Origin: JAZSQZ01 sp045538175
GTDB lineage: Bacteria; Bacillota; Clostridia; Christensenellales; UBA1242
Reading direction: 5' to 3'
Length of the DNA stretch: 51,934 nt
NCBI GenBank assembly: GCA_045538175.1
Contig: JAZSQZ010000052.1
Location: 1-51,934, forward strand
Shown here: positions 8,501 to 16,638 of the stretch, piece after piece
How the letters are laid out: every line of letters starts with the position of its first letter
How positions within the stretch are numbered: position 1 is the stretch's first letter
Translations under genes and position numbers: made by a program
The notes under the pieces: generated by a model
Told to the model about the DNA's origin: nothing
Databases searched by the model: none
What the model saw: only the letters and a program-made list of their open reading frames with translations

Positions 8501-9757
8501 ATGGATAAATTAACAATTGCAAATGTTGCTGTTGAAAAAAATGTAGTAAAAATTGACTTCAAACCATCTAAAAACGTTCAAAAATATTTAAATGAAGAAA
8601 ACCATTTTTTCATAGAATATAATTACGACATATCAAAGACTCCAAAATCTATTGCAGTTATCCCTTTTATTGCAAATGTTTTGCCTATGTCTTGGTTTGC
8701 AGATGTTGAAATAGTTGTTGACGAACTTGATGAAGATTTTTACAATTCAATACCTCAAATTCAAAACGGATACAAAGAGATGGCACCTATGATGAACTTT
8801 AAAGGAAAAATCTCTCCAAAAAAACTTGTAAAAAATCAATACGACAATCCTAGCAATAAAAAACTTTTATTTTTTAGTTGTGGAATTGATTCTTATTATT
8901 CATACACAAAACATCACAGCGAAGATTTAGAACTTCTATCAATTTGGGGTTCCGACATATACCTTAACCAAGAAGAAGGATGGAATATCCTTAGAAACCT
9001 AATAGTTGAGAATTTTAAAAATGAAAATAGGGATATTGTTTTAAACACCGCAAAAACAAATTTTAGGGATTGTCTAAATTATCCATCTCTTGCAGAACTC
9101 GTTAAAGATTCTGGTGATGAATATTGGCATGGCTTCCAACATAGTATCGGAATTATCTGTTTATCCGCTCCTCTTATTTTTACAAAACAAATCAAAACAA
9201 TATACTTTGCTTCAACCCGAACAAAAGACACTCTAAATACACCTTGTGCTTCTCGCCCTTCAATAGACGAATCTGTAAAATTTGCAGAAACAAGTGTCAT
9301 ACATGATGGATTTGAGGCAAATCGTTTACAAAAAGTTTTGAAAGTAACAGATTATTATAAGACAAAAACAAAACCACATATTCATATTTGTTGGGAAAAA
9401 CAAACAGGATTAAACTGTGGCACCTGTAATAAATGTATAAGAACTGTTGCAGAATTGCTTTGCGCAAAAGCAAATCCAAAAGAATATGGAATACCTTATG
9501 ATGAAAATTCAATTCAAAATCTCAAAACATCCTTGCAAAATAAATCTTTCGCTTTAAAAAATCTAGATTATTATAAAGAAATGCAGGATTATATAAATTC
9601 AAAACACAAACTAAAAAAAGACAAAGATGTAAATTGGATTTTAGACATCAACACAACAACCGGTGAATATTGCCCAAAACCACCAAAACTCACATTCTTT
9701 TTTAGAGCAAAAAGAAAAATAAAACATATTGCAAAGAAAATTTTAAGAAGAAAGTAA
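8501..9757 (+). CDS. QueC-like PP-loop ATP pyrophosphatase family protein
   Basis: Residues 122-134 carry a PP-loop (LFFSCGIDSYYS) of the SGGxDS type in which the second Gly is Cys. Near the C-terminus Cys297, Cys306, Cys309 and Cys312 reproduce the CX8CX2CX2C zinc pattern of QueC, the 7-cyano-7-deazaguanine synthase. At 418 residues it is nearly twice the length of QueC, with a 120-residue N-terminal extension and a basic C-terminal tail, so it is a divergent relative and not QueC itself. PP-loop enzymes adenylate carboxylates or thiolate/amidate their substrates; what this one acts on is unknown. No queuosine genes are near. It is a single-gene transcript with its own promoter and terminator. 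Confidence 0.7.
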   Translation: MDKLTIANVAVEKNVVKIDFKPSKNVQKYLNEENHFFIEYNYDISKTPKSIAVIPFIANVLPMSWFADVEIVVDELDEDFYNSIPQIQNGYKEMAPMMNFKGKISPKKLVKNQYDNPSNKKLLFFSCGIDSYYSYTKHHSEDLELLSIWGSDIYLNQEEGWNILRNLIVENFKNENRDIVLNTAKTNFRDCLNYPSLAELVKDSGDEYWHGFQHSIGIICLSAPLIFTKQIKTIYFASTRTKDTLNTPCASRPSIDESVKFAETSVIHDGFEANRLQKVLKVTDYYKTKTKPHIHICWEKQTGLNCGTCNKCIRTVAELLCAKANPKEYGIPYDENSIQNLKTSLQNKSFALKNLDYYKEMQDYINSKHKLKKDKDVNWILDINTTTGEYCPKPPKLTFFFRAKRKIKHIAKKILRRK

Positions 9758-9790
9758 AAAAAAGGAATTAGACAACTAATTCCTTTTTTT
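9756..9790. terminator. bidirectional terminator
   Basis: AAAAAAAGGAATTAG and its complement flank an ACAA loop, with A and T runs on both sides. It serves the convergent PP-loop gene and the kinase gene at 9801-10832. Confidence 0.9.
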
Positions 9791-9800
9791 ATTTTTATAT

Positions 9801-10832
9801 TTATTCTTCTTGCCCGCCTGATGGAGAATGCATACTTTGTAAAAATTTCATATCGTCTTGCATAAGTGGTTGATTTATTGTTGCATTAAAGTTTGTCAAA
9901 AATTCTTCGTCTGTTTCAACACCTGCATTTTTTGCAGCCTCCATAAGTGCACCATAAATTTGATTTTCTTGTGGAAATTCTAAAGTCAAATTGCTATCTA
10001 CAAGTGGAGTTAAGAGTGGTTCGATAACTGTTCTTTCGTGTGAGAAGATTCCACCAACAAGACCTACAGTTGCAGGAGTTTCAGGGCCTATTGAGAAGTG
10101 TGCGTTGTTGATAAGTGCTGCAACATTTTGAACTTGATCGTAAACAATTTCAGTTGCAACTTCGTCCCCTAGTCTATATGCATCAAAAGGAACAACAGCA
10201 AGGGAGGAAACAAATTTTGCGCCACCTTCATACATTTGTTTAAGCCCGTCAAAAACAGGGCAACCAAGTTTCTTTTCTAACATTTCGGTAATCATTGTAG
10301 GTGCACCTGTGCCATTTATGTGTGCTTTTGCAGCAAGGACTGCATCTCTTCCGTAATCATAGCCACTGCCACCGTTGTCAAACATATATCCCCAACCACT
10401 AAGTTGTGGATTTGGTAAAATTTCGCCATCTTTTTTAACGCTTACATTAGAACCTGTACCAGCAATAACAACAATTCCGTTTGGTGCGTTTTTAACCCCT
10501 GTGTTTATTGCATTGAGTTCGTCCCCGTGATTTGAAAAGTTTATGTTTTCAAAAAATCTAGGTTTAAAAAACTTATAAATAATACTTTGGTTTTTACCAT
10601 TTACGCCACCAGCAAGTCCAAAGAAAGCACCTTTAACATCAATACCTTTATATTCAGCAAGGTCCAAAGCATCTTTTGTGCCGTATGATAAAGTAAGCAA
10701 TGCTTCTTCATATGACACAGAATTTAAGTTTGTACCAGCGTATATAGAACGGGATAAAACGTTGCCTTTTGTGTCAGTTAAAATAAATTCAGTTTTTGTT
10801 CCACCGCCATCAACAGCAATAAGTCCGTCCAT
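9801..10832 (-). CDS. BadF/BadG-type ATPase, N-acetylglucosamine kinase-like
   Basis: The 343-residue protein belongs to the ASKHA fold: phosphate-1 DGGGTKTEFILTD at residues 7-19, phosphate-2/adenosine segments including VIAGTGSN and the GWGYMFDNGGSGYDYGRDA loop typical of the BadF/BadG/BcrA/BcrD family and N-acetylglucosamine kinase. It would phosphorylate an amino sugar, plausibly GlcNAc or muramic-acid breakdown products, in the cytoplasm. No murQ or transporter lies next to it, so the substrate is inferred from family only. An SD (AAGGGG) and a consensus promoter precede the ATG. It ends at the shared bidirectional terminator. Confidence 0.82.
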   Translation of the reverse strand: MDGLIAVDGGGTKTEFILTDTKGNVLSRSIYAGTNLNSVSYEEALLTLSYGTKDALDLAEYKGIDVKGAFFGLAGGVNGKNQSIIYKFFKPRFFENINFSNHGDELNAINTGVKNAPNGIVVIAGTGSNVSVKKDGEILPNPQLSGWGYMFDNGGSGYDYGRDAVLAAKAHINGTGAPTMITEMLEKKLGCPVFDGLKQMYEGGAKFVSSLAVVPFDAYRLGDEVATEIVYDQVQNVAALINNAHFSIGPETPATVGLVGGIFSHERTVIEPLLTPLVDSNLTLEFPQENQIYGALMEAAKNAGVETDEEFLTNFNATINQPLMQDDMKFLQSMHSPSGGQEE

Positions 10833-10871
10833 AGTTTTACCCCTTTTTTATATAATATTTTTTACATACAT

Positions 10872-10900
10872 ATAATAAAGGAAAACACCTTTCATGTCAA
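10872..10900 (-). promoter_or_regulatory. sigma-A promoter of the sugar kinase
   Basis: On the minus strand TTGACA (10900-10895), 17 nt, TATTAT (10877-10872). Confidence 0.75.
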
Positions 10901-10923
10901 TATTGATTTTTAAAAAACAAATA

Positions 10924-10954
10924 AAAAAACACACCCAAATTTGGTGTGTTTTTT
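10924..10954. terminator. terminator of the 170-residue protein gene
   Basis: AAAAAACACACC paired with GGTGTGTTTTTT around a 7-nt loop. It belongs to the same CACACC/GGTGTG hairpin class as the two terminators at 38850-38876 and 39986-40012. Confidence 0.85.
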
Positions 10955-10957
10955 ATT

Positions 10958-11470
10958 TTATTCTGTATAATCTGAAACTGTTTGCAAATCAAATGATGTT
11001 GCAAAAATGTGTGATTGAAGATTGACAATATCTTGTCTTAATGTTTCGCCACCTTTTGTTTGATACATACCATAAAGTGGGTCTTCTTCGTTCATATCTA
11101 ATATTCTATTTTTGCTATCAATCATTGTTGTTAAGATTCCGTCTTTTGTTGCTTCTAACTCTTCAGGAGTTGCACAAGGTCTGCCATAACTTGCAGCATA
11201 TCTATCTTGTGCTTCAACTTCGTCCGGAGTAAGCAATCCGTGACCTATAAGCATATTTCTATAAAAAGGATACATAATTCTATCAAGTCCGGTTTCCTTA
11301 ATTGCTGCAACAACTTCTGCACTTTCACTTGTAGGATTTTCTTCCATTCTAACTAATGTTTCGTGTGCTCTTTGTGGCCTTGCGTTTCCAATAAGGTCAA
11401 CATATTTATCAGCCCAAAAAGAAATGTGAGCATATTCGTTTTCTTTAATAATAGTTTCAAGTGGTTTCAT
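10958..11470 (-). CDS. conserved-looking hypothetical protein, 170 residues
   Basis: I do not recognise this protein. It is acidic, looks largely alpha-helical, and contains spaced His and Glu residues (for example NEYAHISFWAD near the start and a SHIF segment near the end) that could fit a ferritin- or hemerythrin-like helical bundle, but no metal-site motif is convincing. There is no signal peptide or membrane segment, so it is probably cytosolic. It has its own consensus promoter, a good SD (GAGGTG) and its own terminator, which argues for a real, independently regulated gene. It lies next to tRNA-Thr, which is transcribed in the opposite direction. Confidence 0.7.
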   Translation of the reverse strand: MKPLETIIKENEYAHISFWADKYVDLIGNARPQRAHETLVRMEENPTSESAEVVAAIKETGLDRIMYPFYRNMLIGHGLLTPDEVEAQDRYAASYGRPCATPEELEATKDGILTTMIDSKNRILDMNEEDPLYGMYQTKGGETLRQDIVNLQSHIFATSFDLQTVSDYTE

Positions 11471-11488
11471 CTTTTCACCTCAATAAAA

Positions 11489-11516
11489 AGTATAAACTAT
11501 TTTTCTGGTTTGTCAA
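11489..11516 (-). promoter_or_regulatory. promoter of the 170-residue protein gene
   Basis: On the minus strand TTGACA (11516-11511), 16 nt, TATACT (11494-11489). Confidence 0.75.
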
Positions 11517-11557
11517 TAGTCATTTTGCCATAGACTTTAAATATTACCTAAAAGTTA

Positions 11558-11586
11558 TTGACAAACGCCCACCCAATCTTTATAAT
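11558..11586 (+). promoter_or_regulatory. perfect consensus promoter of tRNA-Thr
   Basis: TTGACA (11558-11563), a 17-nt spacer and TATAAT (11581-11586), all matching consensus. The predicted start lies about 15 nt before the mature tRNA. Confidence 0.92.
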
Positions 11587-11608
11587 AATACCCGTATTCA
11601 AAATAAAT

Positions 11609-11683
11609 GCTGATGTGGCTCAGAGGTAGAGCACTTCCTTGGTAAGGAAGGGGTCACGGGTCCGATTCCCGTCATCAGCTCCA
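11609..11683 (+). tRNA. tRNA-Thr (anticodon GGT)
   Basis: A complete cloverleaf can be folded: acceptor GCTGATG with CATCAGC, D arm GCTC/GAGC, anticodon stem CTTCC/GGAAG around loop TTGGTAA (anticodon GGT), a 5-nt variable region, and T arm ACGGG/CCCGT. The discriminator is T and CCA is encoded at 11681-11683. It is a monocistronic unit with a consensus promoter upstream and an intrinsic terminator immediately downstream. Confidence 0.97.
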
Positions 11684-11687
11684 AAAC

Positions 11688-11719
11688 AAACTCTTGTTTT
11701 TTTTACAAGAGTTTTTTGT
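11688..11719 (+). terminator. tRNA-Thr terminator
   Basis: AAACTCTTGT and ACAAGAGTTT form a 10-bp stem with a T-rich loop, followed by a T run. Confidence 0.85.
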
Positions 11720-11769
11720 TTTAAATAAAATTTGCAAGGAAGTAAAAAACTTTGTTGTTTTTTTGACTT

Positions 11770-11798
11770 TTGACAAGATAAAAGATATTATATATTGT
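11770..11798 (+). promoter_or_regulatory. glgB promoter
   Basis: TTGACA (11770-11775) with a -10 region that reads TATATT (spacer 15) or TATTGT (spacer 17). The -35 is clear, the -10 register is not. Confidence 0.6.
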
Positions 11799-11820
11799 AA
11801 ATATTTAAAAGGGGGTAAAA

Positions 11821-13854
11821 ATGTATAAAATATTTGAATACAATCCGCAATTAAAACCTTTTTGGGGTGATATAGAATATCGTATGCATCTTTATCACCA
11901 CACAAAATGGCGCCTTTTAGGAGACAAGAAAACCTTAGACGAATTTGCAAATGGGCACAACTACTTTGGTTTTCACCACGAAAAAGACGGTTGGGTTTAT
12001 CGTGAATGGGCACCTAGTGCACACCAACTTTATTTGACGGGCGAATTCAACAATTGGCATTGGCTTGACCACCCTATGACAAGGCTTGATAACGGCGTAT
12101 GGGAATTAAGACTTGATGGCGACAATGCCCTATGGGACGGCTGTAAAGTAAAAACCATTGTTGATGCAAACATGACAAGGACAGAGCACATACCACTTTA
12201 TGCAAAAAGAGTTGTGCAAGACCCTAAAACTTATATTTGGTGTTGCGAAGTTGTAGATGACAAAAAGAAATTTAGGTGGACCGATAAAAACTTTAAGGGC
12301 GAAGATTCACTTTTAATTTATGAAGCCCATATAGGTATGGCACAAGAAGAAGGAAAAGTTGGCACATATCGTGAATTTGCAGACATTACCTTGCCTATAA
12401 TCAAAGAAAGTGGATACAACACAATTCAACTTATGGCGATTATGGAGCACCCATACTATGGAAGTTTTGGATATCAAGTATCTTCGTTTTTTGCAGCATC
12501 TTCTTGGTTTGGTAATCCCGATGACTTAAAGTATCTTATAAACAAAGCCCACAAAATGGGAATAAGAGTTTTGCTTGATATTGTACACTCGCACGCAATC
12601 AAAAACACCACTGAAGGAATAAATATGTTTGACGGCACAACTTGGCAATTCTTTCACGATGGACCTAAAGGCGACCACCCTACTTGGGGCACAAAATGTT
12701 TTAATTATGGAAAAGACGAAGTTATACACTTCCTACTTTCAAACCTAAAATTCTGGCTTACAGAATACCACTTTGATGGTTTCCGTTTTGATGGCGTAAC
12801 ATCAATGCTCTATCACGACCACGGTCTTGGCGAAGCATTTGACGACAACAAAAAATATTTTTCAACAAACACTAATGTTGAAGCAATCACTTACCTTCAA
12901 CTTGCAAACGATTTGATACATACAATAAACCCAAATGCAATTACAATTGCAGAAGATATGTCAGGTATGCCAGGAATGTGCTTGCCCTTAGTTGATGGTG
13001 GAATTGGTTTTAATTATCGACTATCAATGGGGATACCTGATATGTGGATAAAAACCCTAAAAGAAACAAAAGACGAACTTTGGGATATCGGTGCTATGTG
13101 GGGCGAACTTTGTTTGAGAAGACCAGGGGAAAACTCTGTTGCATATGTCGAAAGCCACGACCAAGCACTTGTTGGGGATAAAACAATAATCTTTAGGTTA
13201 GCCGACGCAGTTATGTACACCGAAATGGATAAGATTTGTCACAACCCAATAATTGACCGTGCAATTGCCTTACATAAAATGATAAGACTTTTTACACTTG
13301 CTGGTGGGGGCGAAGCATACCTAAACTTTATGGGCAACGAATTTGGACACCCAGAGTGGATAGACTTTCCAAGAGAAGGCAACAATTGGAGTTTCCACTA
13401 TTGCAGAAGACAATGGAGTTTGTTGCACAACGGCTTTTTAAAATACGAATGGCTTGGCGATTTTGATAAAGATATGATAAAACTTGCAAAAGAAAACAAT
13501 ATCTTCAATCAAAAAATGGCAGACTTGCTTTTACTTAAAAACCCAGAACAATCAATTGTTTTTTATCGTAATGGACTTATATTTGCTTTTAACTTTAGTC
13601 CAAACAATTCACTTACAAATGTGCTTGTGCCGATATTTAACGAAGCAAATTATGAAGTTGCCCTTTGCAGTGACGACTTTAAATATGGTGGAAACGGTTT
13701 TGTGCATCACATAACTTATCCATCAAAAAAGTTTGACGGGAAAAATTATGTAGAATTATATCTTCCTGCAAGGACTGCAATTGTGCTAAAAGAAGTGAAA
13801 AAGGAAGAAAAAGAAAAACCAAAAACAAATAAAAAAACTATTAGGAAATCCTAA
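11821..13854 (+). CDS. glgB: 1,4-alpha-glucan branching enzyme (GH13)
   Basis: The 677-residue enzyme makes alpha-1,6 branches in glycogen-like glucans. An N-terminal CBM48-type beta domain (about 55-130, with WAP and FNNW segments) precedes a GH13 barrel. Catalytic-region signatures visible are DIVHSHAIKN, the nucleophile region DGFRFDGVTSMLYH, the acid/base region ITIAEDMSGMPG, and VESHDQ. The YREWAPSA start and overall layout resemble the eukaryote-like branching enzyme group found in Bacteroidetes and clostridia. No glgA, glgC or glgP is nearby, so it is an isolated glycogen gene here. A strong SD (AGGGGG) fixes the start. The last codons and stop are part of the terminator hairpin. Confidence 0.93.
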   Translation: MYKIFEYNPQLKPFWGDIEYRMHLYHHTKWRLLGDKKTLDEFANGHNYFGFHHEKDGWVYREWAPSAHQLYLTGEFNNWHWLDHPMTRLDNGVWELRLDGDNALWDGCKVKTIVDANMTRTEHIPLYAKRVVQDPKTYIWCCEVVDDKKKFRWTDKNFKGEDSLLIYEAHIGMAQEEGKVGTYREFADITLPIIKESGYNTIQLMAIMEHPYYGSFGYQVSSFFAASSWFGNPDDLKYLINKAHKMGIRVLLDIVHSHAIKNTTEGINMFDGTTWQFFHDGPKGDHPTWGTKCFNYGKDEVIHFLLSNLKFWLTEYHFDGFRFDGVTSMLYHDHGLGEAFDDNKKYFSTNTNVEAITYLQLANDLIHTINPNAITIAEDMSGMPGMCLPLVDGGIGFNYRLSMGIPDMWIKTLKETKDELWDIGAMWGELCLRRPGENSVAYVESHDQALVGDKTIIFRLADAVMYTEMDKICHNPIIDRAIALHKMIRLFTLAGGGEAYLNFMGNEFGHPEWIDFPREGNNWSFHYCRRQWSLLHNGFLKYEWLGDFDKDMIKLAKENNIFNQKMADLLLLKNPEQSIVFYRNGLIFAFNFSPNNSLTNVLVPIFNEANYEVALCSDDFKYGGNGFVHHITYPSKKFDGKNYVELYLPARTAIVLKEVKKEEKEKPKTNKKTIRKS

Positions 13855-13863
13855 TAGTTTTTT
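13832..13863. terminator. bidirectional terminator overlapping glgB stop
   Basis: A 15-bp perfect stem (AAAAAACTATTAGGA with its complement) around a 2-nt loop. The glgB stop codon at 13852-13854 lies in the right arm, and the convergent lipoprotein gene ends just beyond. Confidence 0.9.
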
Positions 13864-13868
13864 CTTTT

Positions 13869-15563
13869 TTAAATATAAACTGTAAGTGTTAAAGTATCAA
13901 TTCTTTCAAAAGCAGCTTTTGTAACTATGAAATATCCTTCTTCTTCTAAGGTTAAACCTTCAATTGTTGAAGTACCAATGAAGCATCCATCTTCAGTATC
14001 TACGGTTACATCAAAACTATTTTCACCATCACTTATTGTTACCTTTTCGATAAGGTCGTATCCAGTTTCTGCAACATTTCCTGGATAATACAAGAATCTA
14101 TATTCAAGACGTGCCTCATCTGGAACTTCAGCAAACACAAATATATCTACACTGTCAGCAACTCTAATAATTCCATCGTGTTGAAAACTACACATTGTGT
14201 TAAGTCTGTGATCTTCTGGAAGTGTTGTAAGTTGATAACCATTACCGAATTCCTTACCGTTATGGATAGTTTTAAATTTCAAAGTTTTTACATTTGTGTC
14301 CTCAACAACACTATTTGCATCAACATCAACTTCAAAAAAATATTTGTTTTCTGATTCCCCATCAGACATATTTTTTTTGCCTGTAGCAACATCTCTTTCA
14401 TACATAATAGGTATGGTTTTGCCAGCGTTTATACTTAAAACACCATCTTCATATGAAATCATTGCTTCTTTTTGAGCTTGTGTAAGGACATAACCATCAT
14501 TAAGGATGACTTTTGTGTATCCCTTCATAATAATGTCATATTCAACTTGTTTAAAATTATCAAATGTAAACACAGCACCTGTGTCCTTAATTTGTGCGTG
14601 TGTAAAATAATTTGTTGAGAATTCTGCTTGTTTTTCAAGATTTGTCATTTCGGCAATTACTTTATCGTAATCGTTGCCGTCTACATATTCTGTTAACCAT
14701 TCAAGTTTAATGTGTGTATGTTTAATTATATCAATATTATAAACTGATTCGCCTGTTTGTGTATCATAATACACATCTTCCCAACTAATTGACTCCCAAT
14801 ATTCATATTCTGCATTATAAACGGTAACAAAATATCTATTGTTGAAAGGAACAGTTTTGCCATCAAACCAAACTTTGATTTTTGCGTTTTGACCGTATTC
14901 GAAAGTTTTTGTTTCGACTTCTGTATCAACAAACTCTAAAAATTCTTCAGGTGTGAAAACTGATTTTTGTTCTGCATTTTTAAGAGCAACATTATCAATA
15001 TAAAGTGACATTCTCAAGTCTTCGTTATTTGCAACACTTTCGTGTGTTCTTGTACCATTGCTAACTGCAAGGTTATATTGAATCTTTTCTGTTGCACCGA
15101 TAAGCTCAACTTCAATTTTATTGACAGCGTCTTCTCCAACTCTCCAAACAACGCCTTGAAGTGTGCTATCTTCAAAATCCGTATAGTTTTGATTGTCGAT
15201 ACTTCTTAAAAGGTTATCCACTTTGTCTAGGTGCATTGTGTCTTCACTGCCGTCACCCGTAACTTTAAGTTTAAGGTCGCCATAGTCATACCCTTCGACT
15301 AATTCAATAACAACAACATAATTTTTGCCTTTTTCGATTTTGCCACTTTTGTCTTTACCTTCACTTGCTTTGTACTCTACATATGTACTGCTTGAATTAC
15401 CTTTAAGACTATCACCATCATAAACAGTAAGTAATTTAATGCCAGGGTCGGTTGTGTGTTTAACCACAACACTCATATTGTTTCCACCACAAGCAGTCAC
15501 TAAAAATAAGCAAGGCACAATCAAAAGAAAAGCAATTACTAAACTAAAAAACTTATTCTTCAT
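13869..15563 (-). CDS. large lipoprotein of unknown function
   Basis: A type II signal peptide ends with a good lipobox, Val-Thr-Ala-Cys, giving a lipidated Cys at residue 25. The rest of the 564-residue chain is acidic, Asp/Asn/Tyr-rich and looks like a series of beta-sandwich segments, with phrases such as GYDYGDLKLKV and GYVLTQAQKEA that are reminiscent of extracellular Ig-like or carbohydrate-binding modules, but no family is assigned. It would sit on the outer face of the membrane. It is monocistronic, with an SD (AAGGAG), a TATAAT promoter and a small stem-loop in the leader. Confidence 0.8.
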   Translation of the reverse strand: MKNKFFSLVIAFLLIVPCLFLVTACGGNNMSVVVKHTTDPGIKLLTVYDGDSLKGNSSSTYVEYKASEGKDKSGKIEKGKNYVVVIELVEGYDYGDLKLKVTGDGSEDTMHLDKVDNLLRSIDNQNYTDFEDSTLQGVVWRVGEDAVNKIEVELIGATEKIQYNLAVSNGTRTHESVANNEDLRMSLYIDNVALKNAEQKSVFTPEEFLEFVDTEVETKTFEYGQNAKIKVWFDGKTVPFNNRYFVTVYNAEYEYWESISWEDVYYDTQTGESVYNIDIIKHTHIKLEWLTEYVDGNDYDKVIAEMTNLEKQAEFSTNYFTHAQIKDTGAVFTFDNFKQVEYDIIMKGYTKVILNDGYVLTQAQKEAMISYEDGVLSINAGKTIPIMYERDVATGKKNMSDGESENKYFFEVDVDANSVVEDTNVKTLKFKTIHNGKEFGNGYQLTTLPEDHRLNTMCSFQHDGIIRVADSVDIFVFAEVPDEARLEYRFLYYPGNVAETGYDLIEKVTISDGENSFDVTVDTEDGCFIGTSTIEGLTLEEEGYFIVTKAAFERIDTLTLTVYI

Positions 15564-15586
15564 ATTTTCTCCTTTTATATTTTTTT

Positions 15587-15605
15587 AAAGCAAATATATT
15601 GCTTT
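15587..15605 (-). promoter_or_regulatory. leader stem-loop of the lipoprotein gene
   Basis: AAAGCAA and TTGCTTT form a 7-bp stem with a 5-nt loop between the promoter and the SD. It could affect mRNA stability or be an operator; no specific regulator is indicated. Confidence 0.45.
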
Positions 15606-15616
15606 TTGCTATATAT

Positions 15617-15646
15617 ATTATACCAAAAAACAAACTTTTTGTTAAA
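15617..15646 (-). promoter_or_regulatory. promoter of the large lipoprotein gene
   Basis: On the minus strand TTTAAC (15646-15641), 18 nt, TATAAT (15622-15617). Confidence 0.6.
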
Positions 15647-15655
15647 CGATATACT

Positions 15656-16558
15656 CTATTTAAAACTATCTCCTTGCATAATATTCCTATCATTTAGGGC
15701 TTTTGTGATTGAGTTTAAAATTATCTTTTTATGCAAATTCCAACTAGGTGCAACCAAAAGATTTTTAGGGGCGTCACCTGTTATTCTGCAAACGATTATG
15801 TCCTCTCTTAAGTTTGATATAATCTCACAAACCTTATCAACATATTCACAAAGTTTAGGTGGAATATATTTTTTATTGTTATAAAGTTCTTCAAGTCTTG
15901 TGCCCTTTATGACATAAGTTGAGTGTATTTTTACACCCATAATTTTTAGCGAATTTATAAACTTAACCGTATTTATTACATCGCATTCTTCTTCGCCCGG
16001 AAGCCCAACCATAATGTGTGTGACAACATCAATATCTGCTTCATTTAAAAGTTCTACAGCCCTAACAAAATCACTGTTTTTATATCCACGATTAAAATCA
16101 TTTGCAACTTTTTCGTTAACCGTCTGCAAACCCAACTCAACATAAACATAATATTTATCCTTATAGGTCTTAAGCAAACTTACAACTTCTTCATTTATAC
16201 AATCTGGTCTTGTTGCAACTGCAAGGGCAACAATTCTGCCGTCAATAAGTGCTTCGTCATATCTTTGTTTTAAGGTTTTTATGTCAGCATATGTGTTTGA
16301 AAAGTTTTGGAAATATGCAATAAATTTATTTGCACGCTCGCCCCTATAACTTGCCAAATGGTCTTTAACCTGTTTTGCTATATCAATGTTTCTTGTGTTT
16401 TCACCAGACCCACGCTCACCACAAAACGAACACCCACCAACACCACATTTGCCATCACGATTAGGGCAACTAAACCCACCGTCAATACAGATTTTTAAAG
16501 TGCGCTCGCCAAACTTGTTTTTTAAAAAATCATTAAAATGATTATATCTATTTTCCAT
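15656..16558 (-). CDS. radical SAM protein of the YhcC/TIGR01212 family
   Basis: The 300-residue protein contains the family's cysteine-rich start, CPNRDGKCGVGGCSFC (residues 31-46), followed by GERGSGEN, and further radical SAM features such as RPDCINEEV and VELGLQTVN. It would bind a 4Fe-4S cluster and SAM; related Elp3-like proteins act on tRNA or small molecules, but the reaction of this family is not established to my knowledge. There is no SD before the ATG; instead a candidate -10 box ends six bases upstream, suggesting a leaderless transcript. It is flanked on both sides by independently expressed genes. Confidence 0.85.
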   Translation of the reverse strand: MENRYNHFNDFLKNKFGERTLKICIDGGFSCPNRDGKCGVGGCSFCGERGSGENTRNIDIAKQVKDHLASYRGERANKFIAYFQNFSNTYADIKTLKQRYDEALIDGRIVALAVATRPDCINEEVVSLLKTYKDKYYVYVELGLQTVNEKVANDFNRGYKNSDFVRAVELLNEADIDVVTHIMVGLPGEEECDVINTVKFINSLKIMGVKIHSTYVIKGTRLEELYNNKKYIPPKLCEYVDKVCEIISNLREDIIVCRITGDAPKNLLVAPSWNLHKKIILNSITKALNDRNIMQGDSFK

Positions 16559-16564
16559 ATAATA

Positions 16565-16593
16565 ATATTATTATAAATCGACTTTAAAATCAA
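16565..16593 (-). promoter_or_regulatory. promoter giving a possibly leaderless radical SAM mRNA
   Basis: On the minus strand TTGATT (16593-16588), 17 nt, TAATAT (16570-16565), then 6 nt to the ATG at 16558. No SD lies in that space. The hexamers are weaker than in the ktrB and chromate cases. Confidence 0.5.
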
Positions 16594-16607
16594 CAACCTA
16601 AAACAAT

Positions 16608-16638
16608 AAAAAAAGATAAGCAAAAACTTATCTTTTTT
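16608..16638 (-). terminator. terminator of the MFS gene
   Basis: AAAAAAAGATAAG pairs with CTTATCTTTTTTT around a short A-rich loop, with a T run on the minus strand side. Confidence 0.85.

Noticed and set aside
11609..11820. tRNA-Thr as an integration site with adjacent integrated element
   Set aside because: No integrase gene and no duplicate of the tRNA 3' end found by eye in the window.
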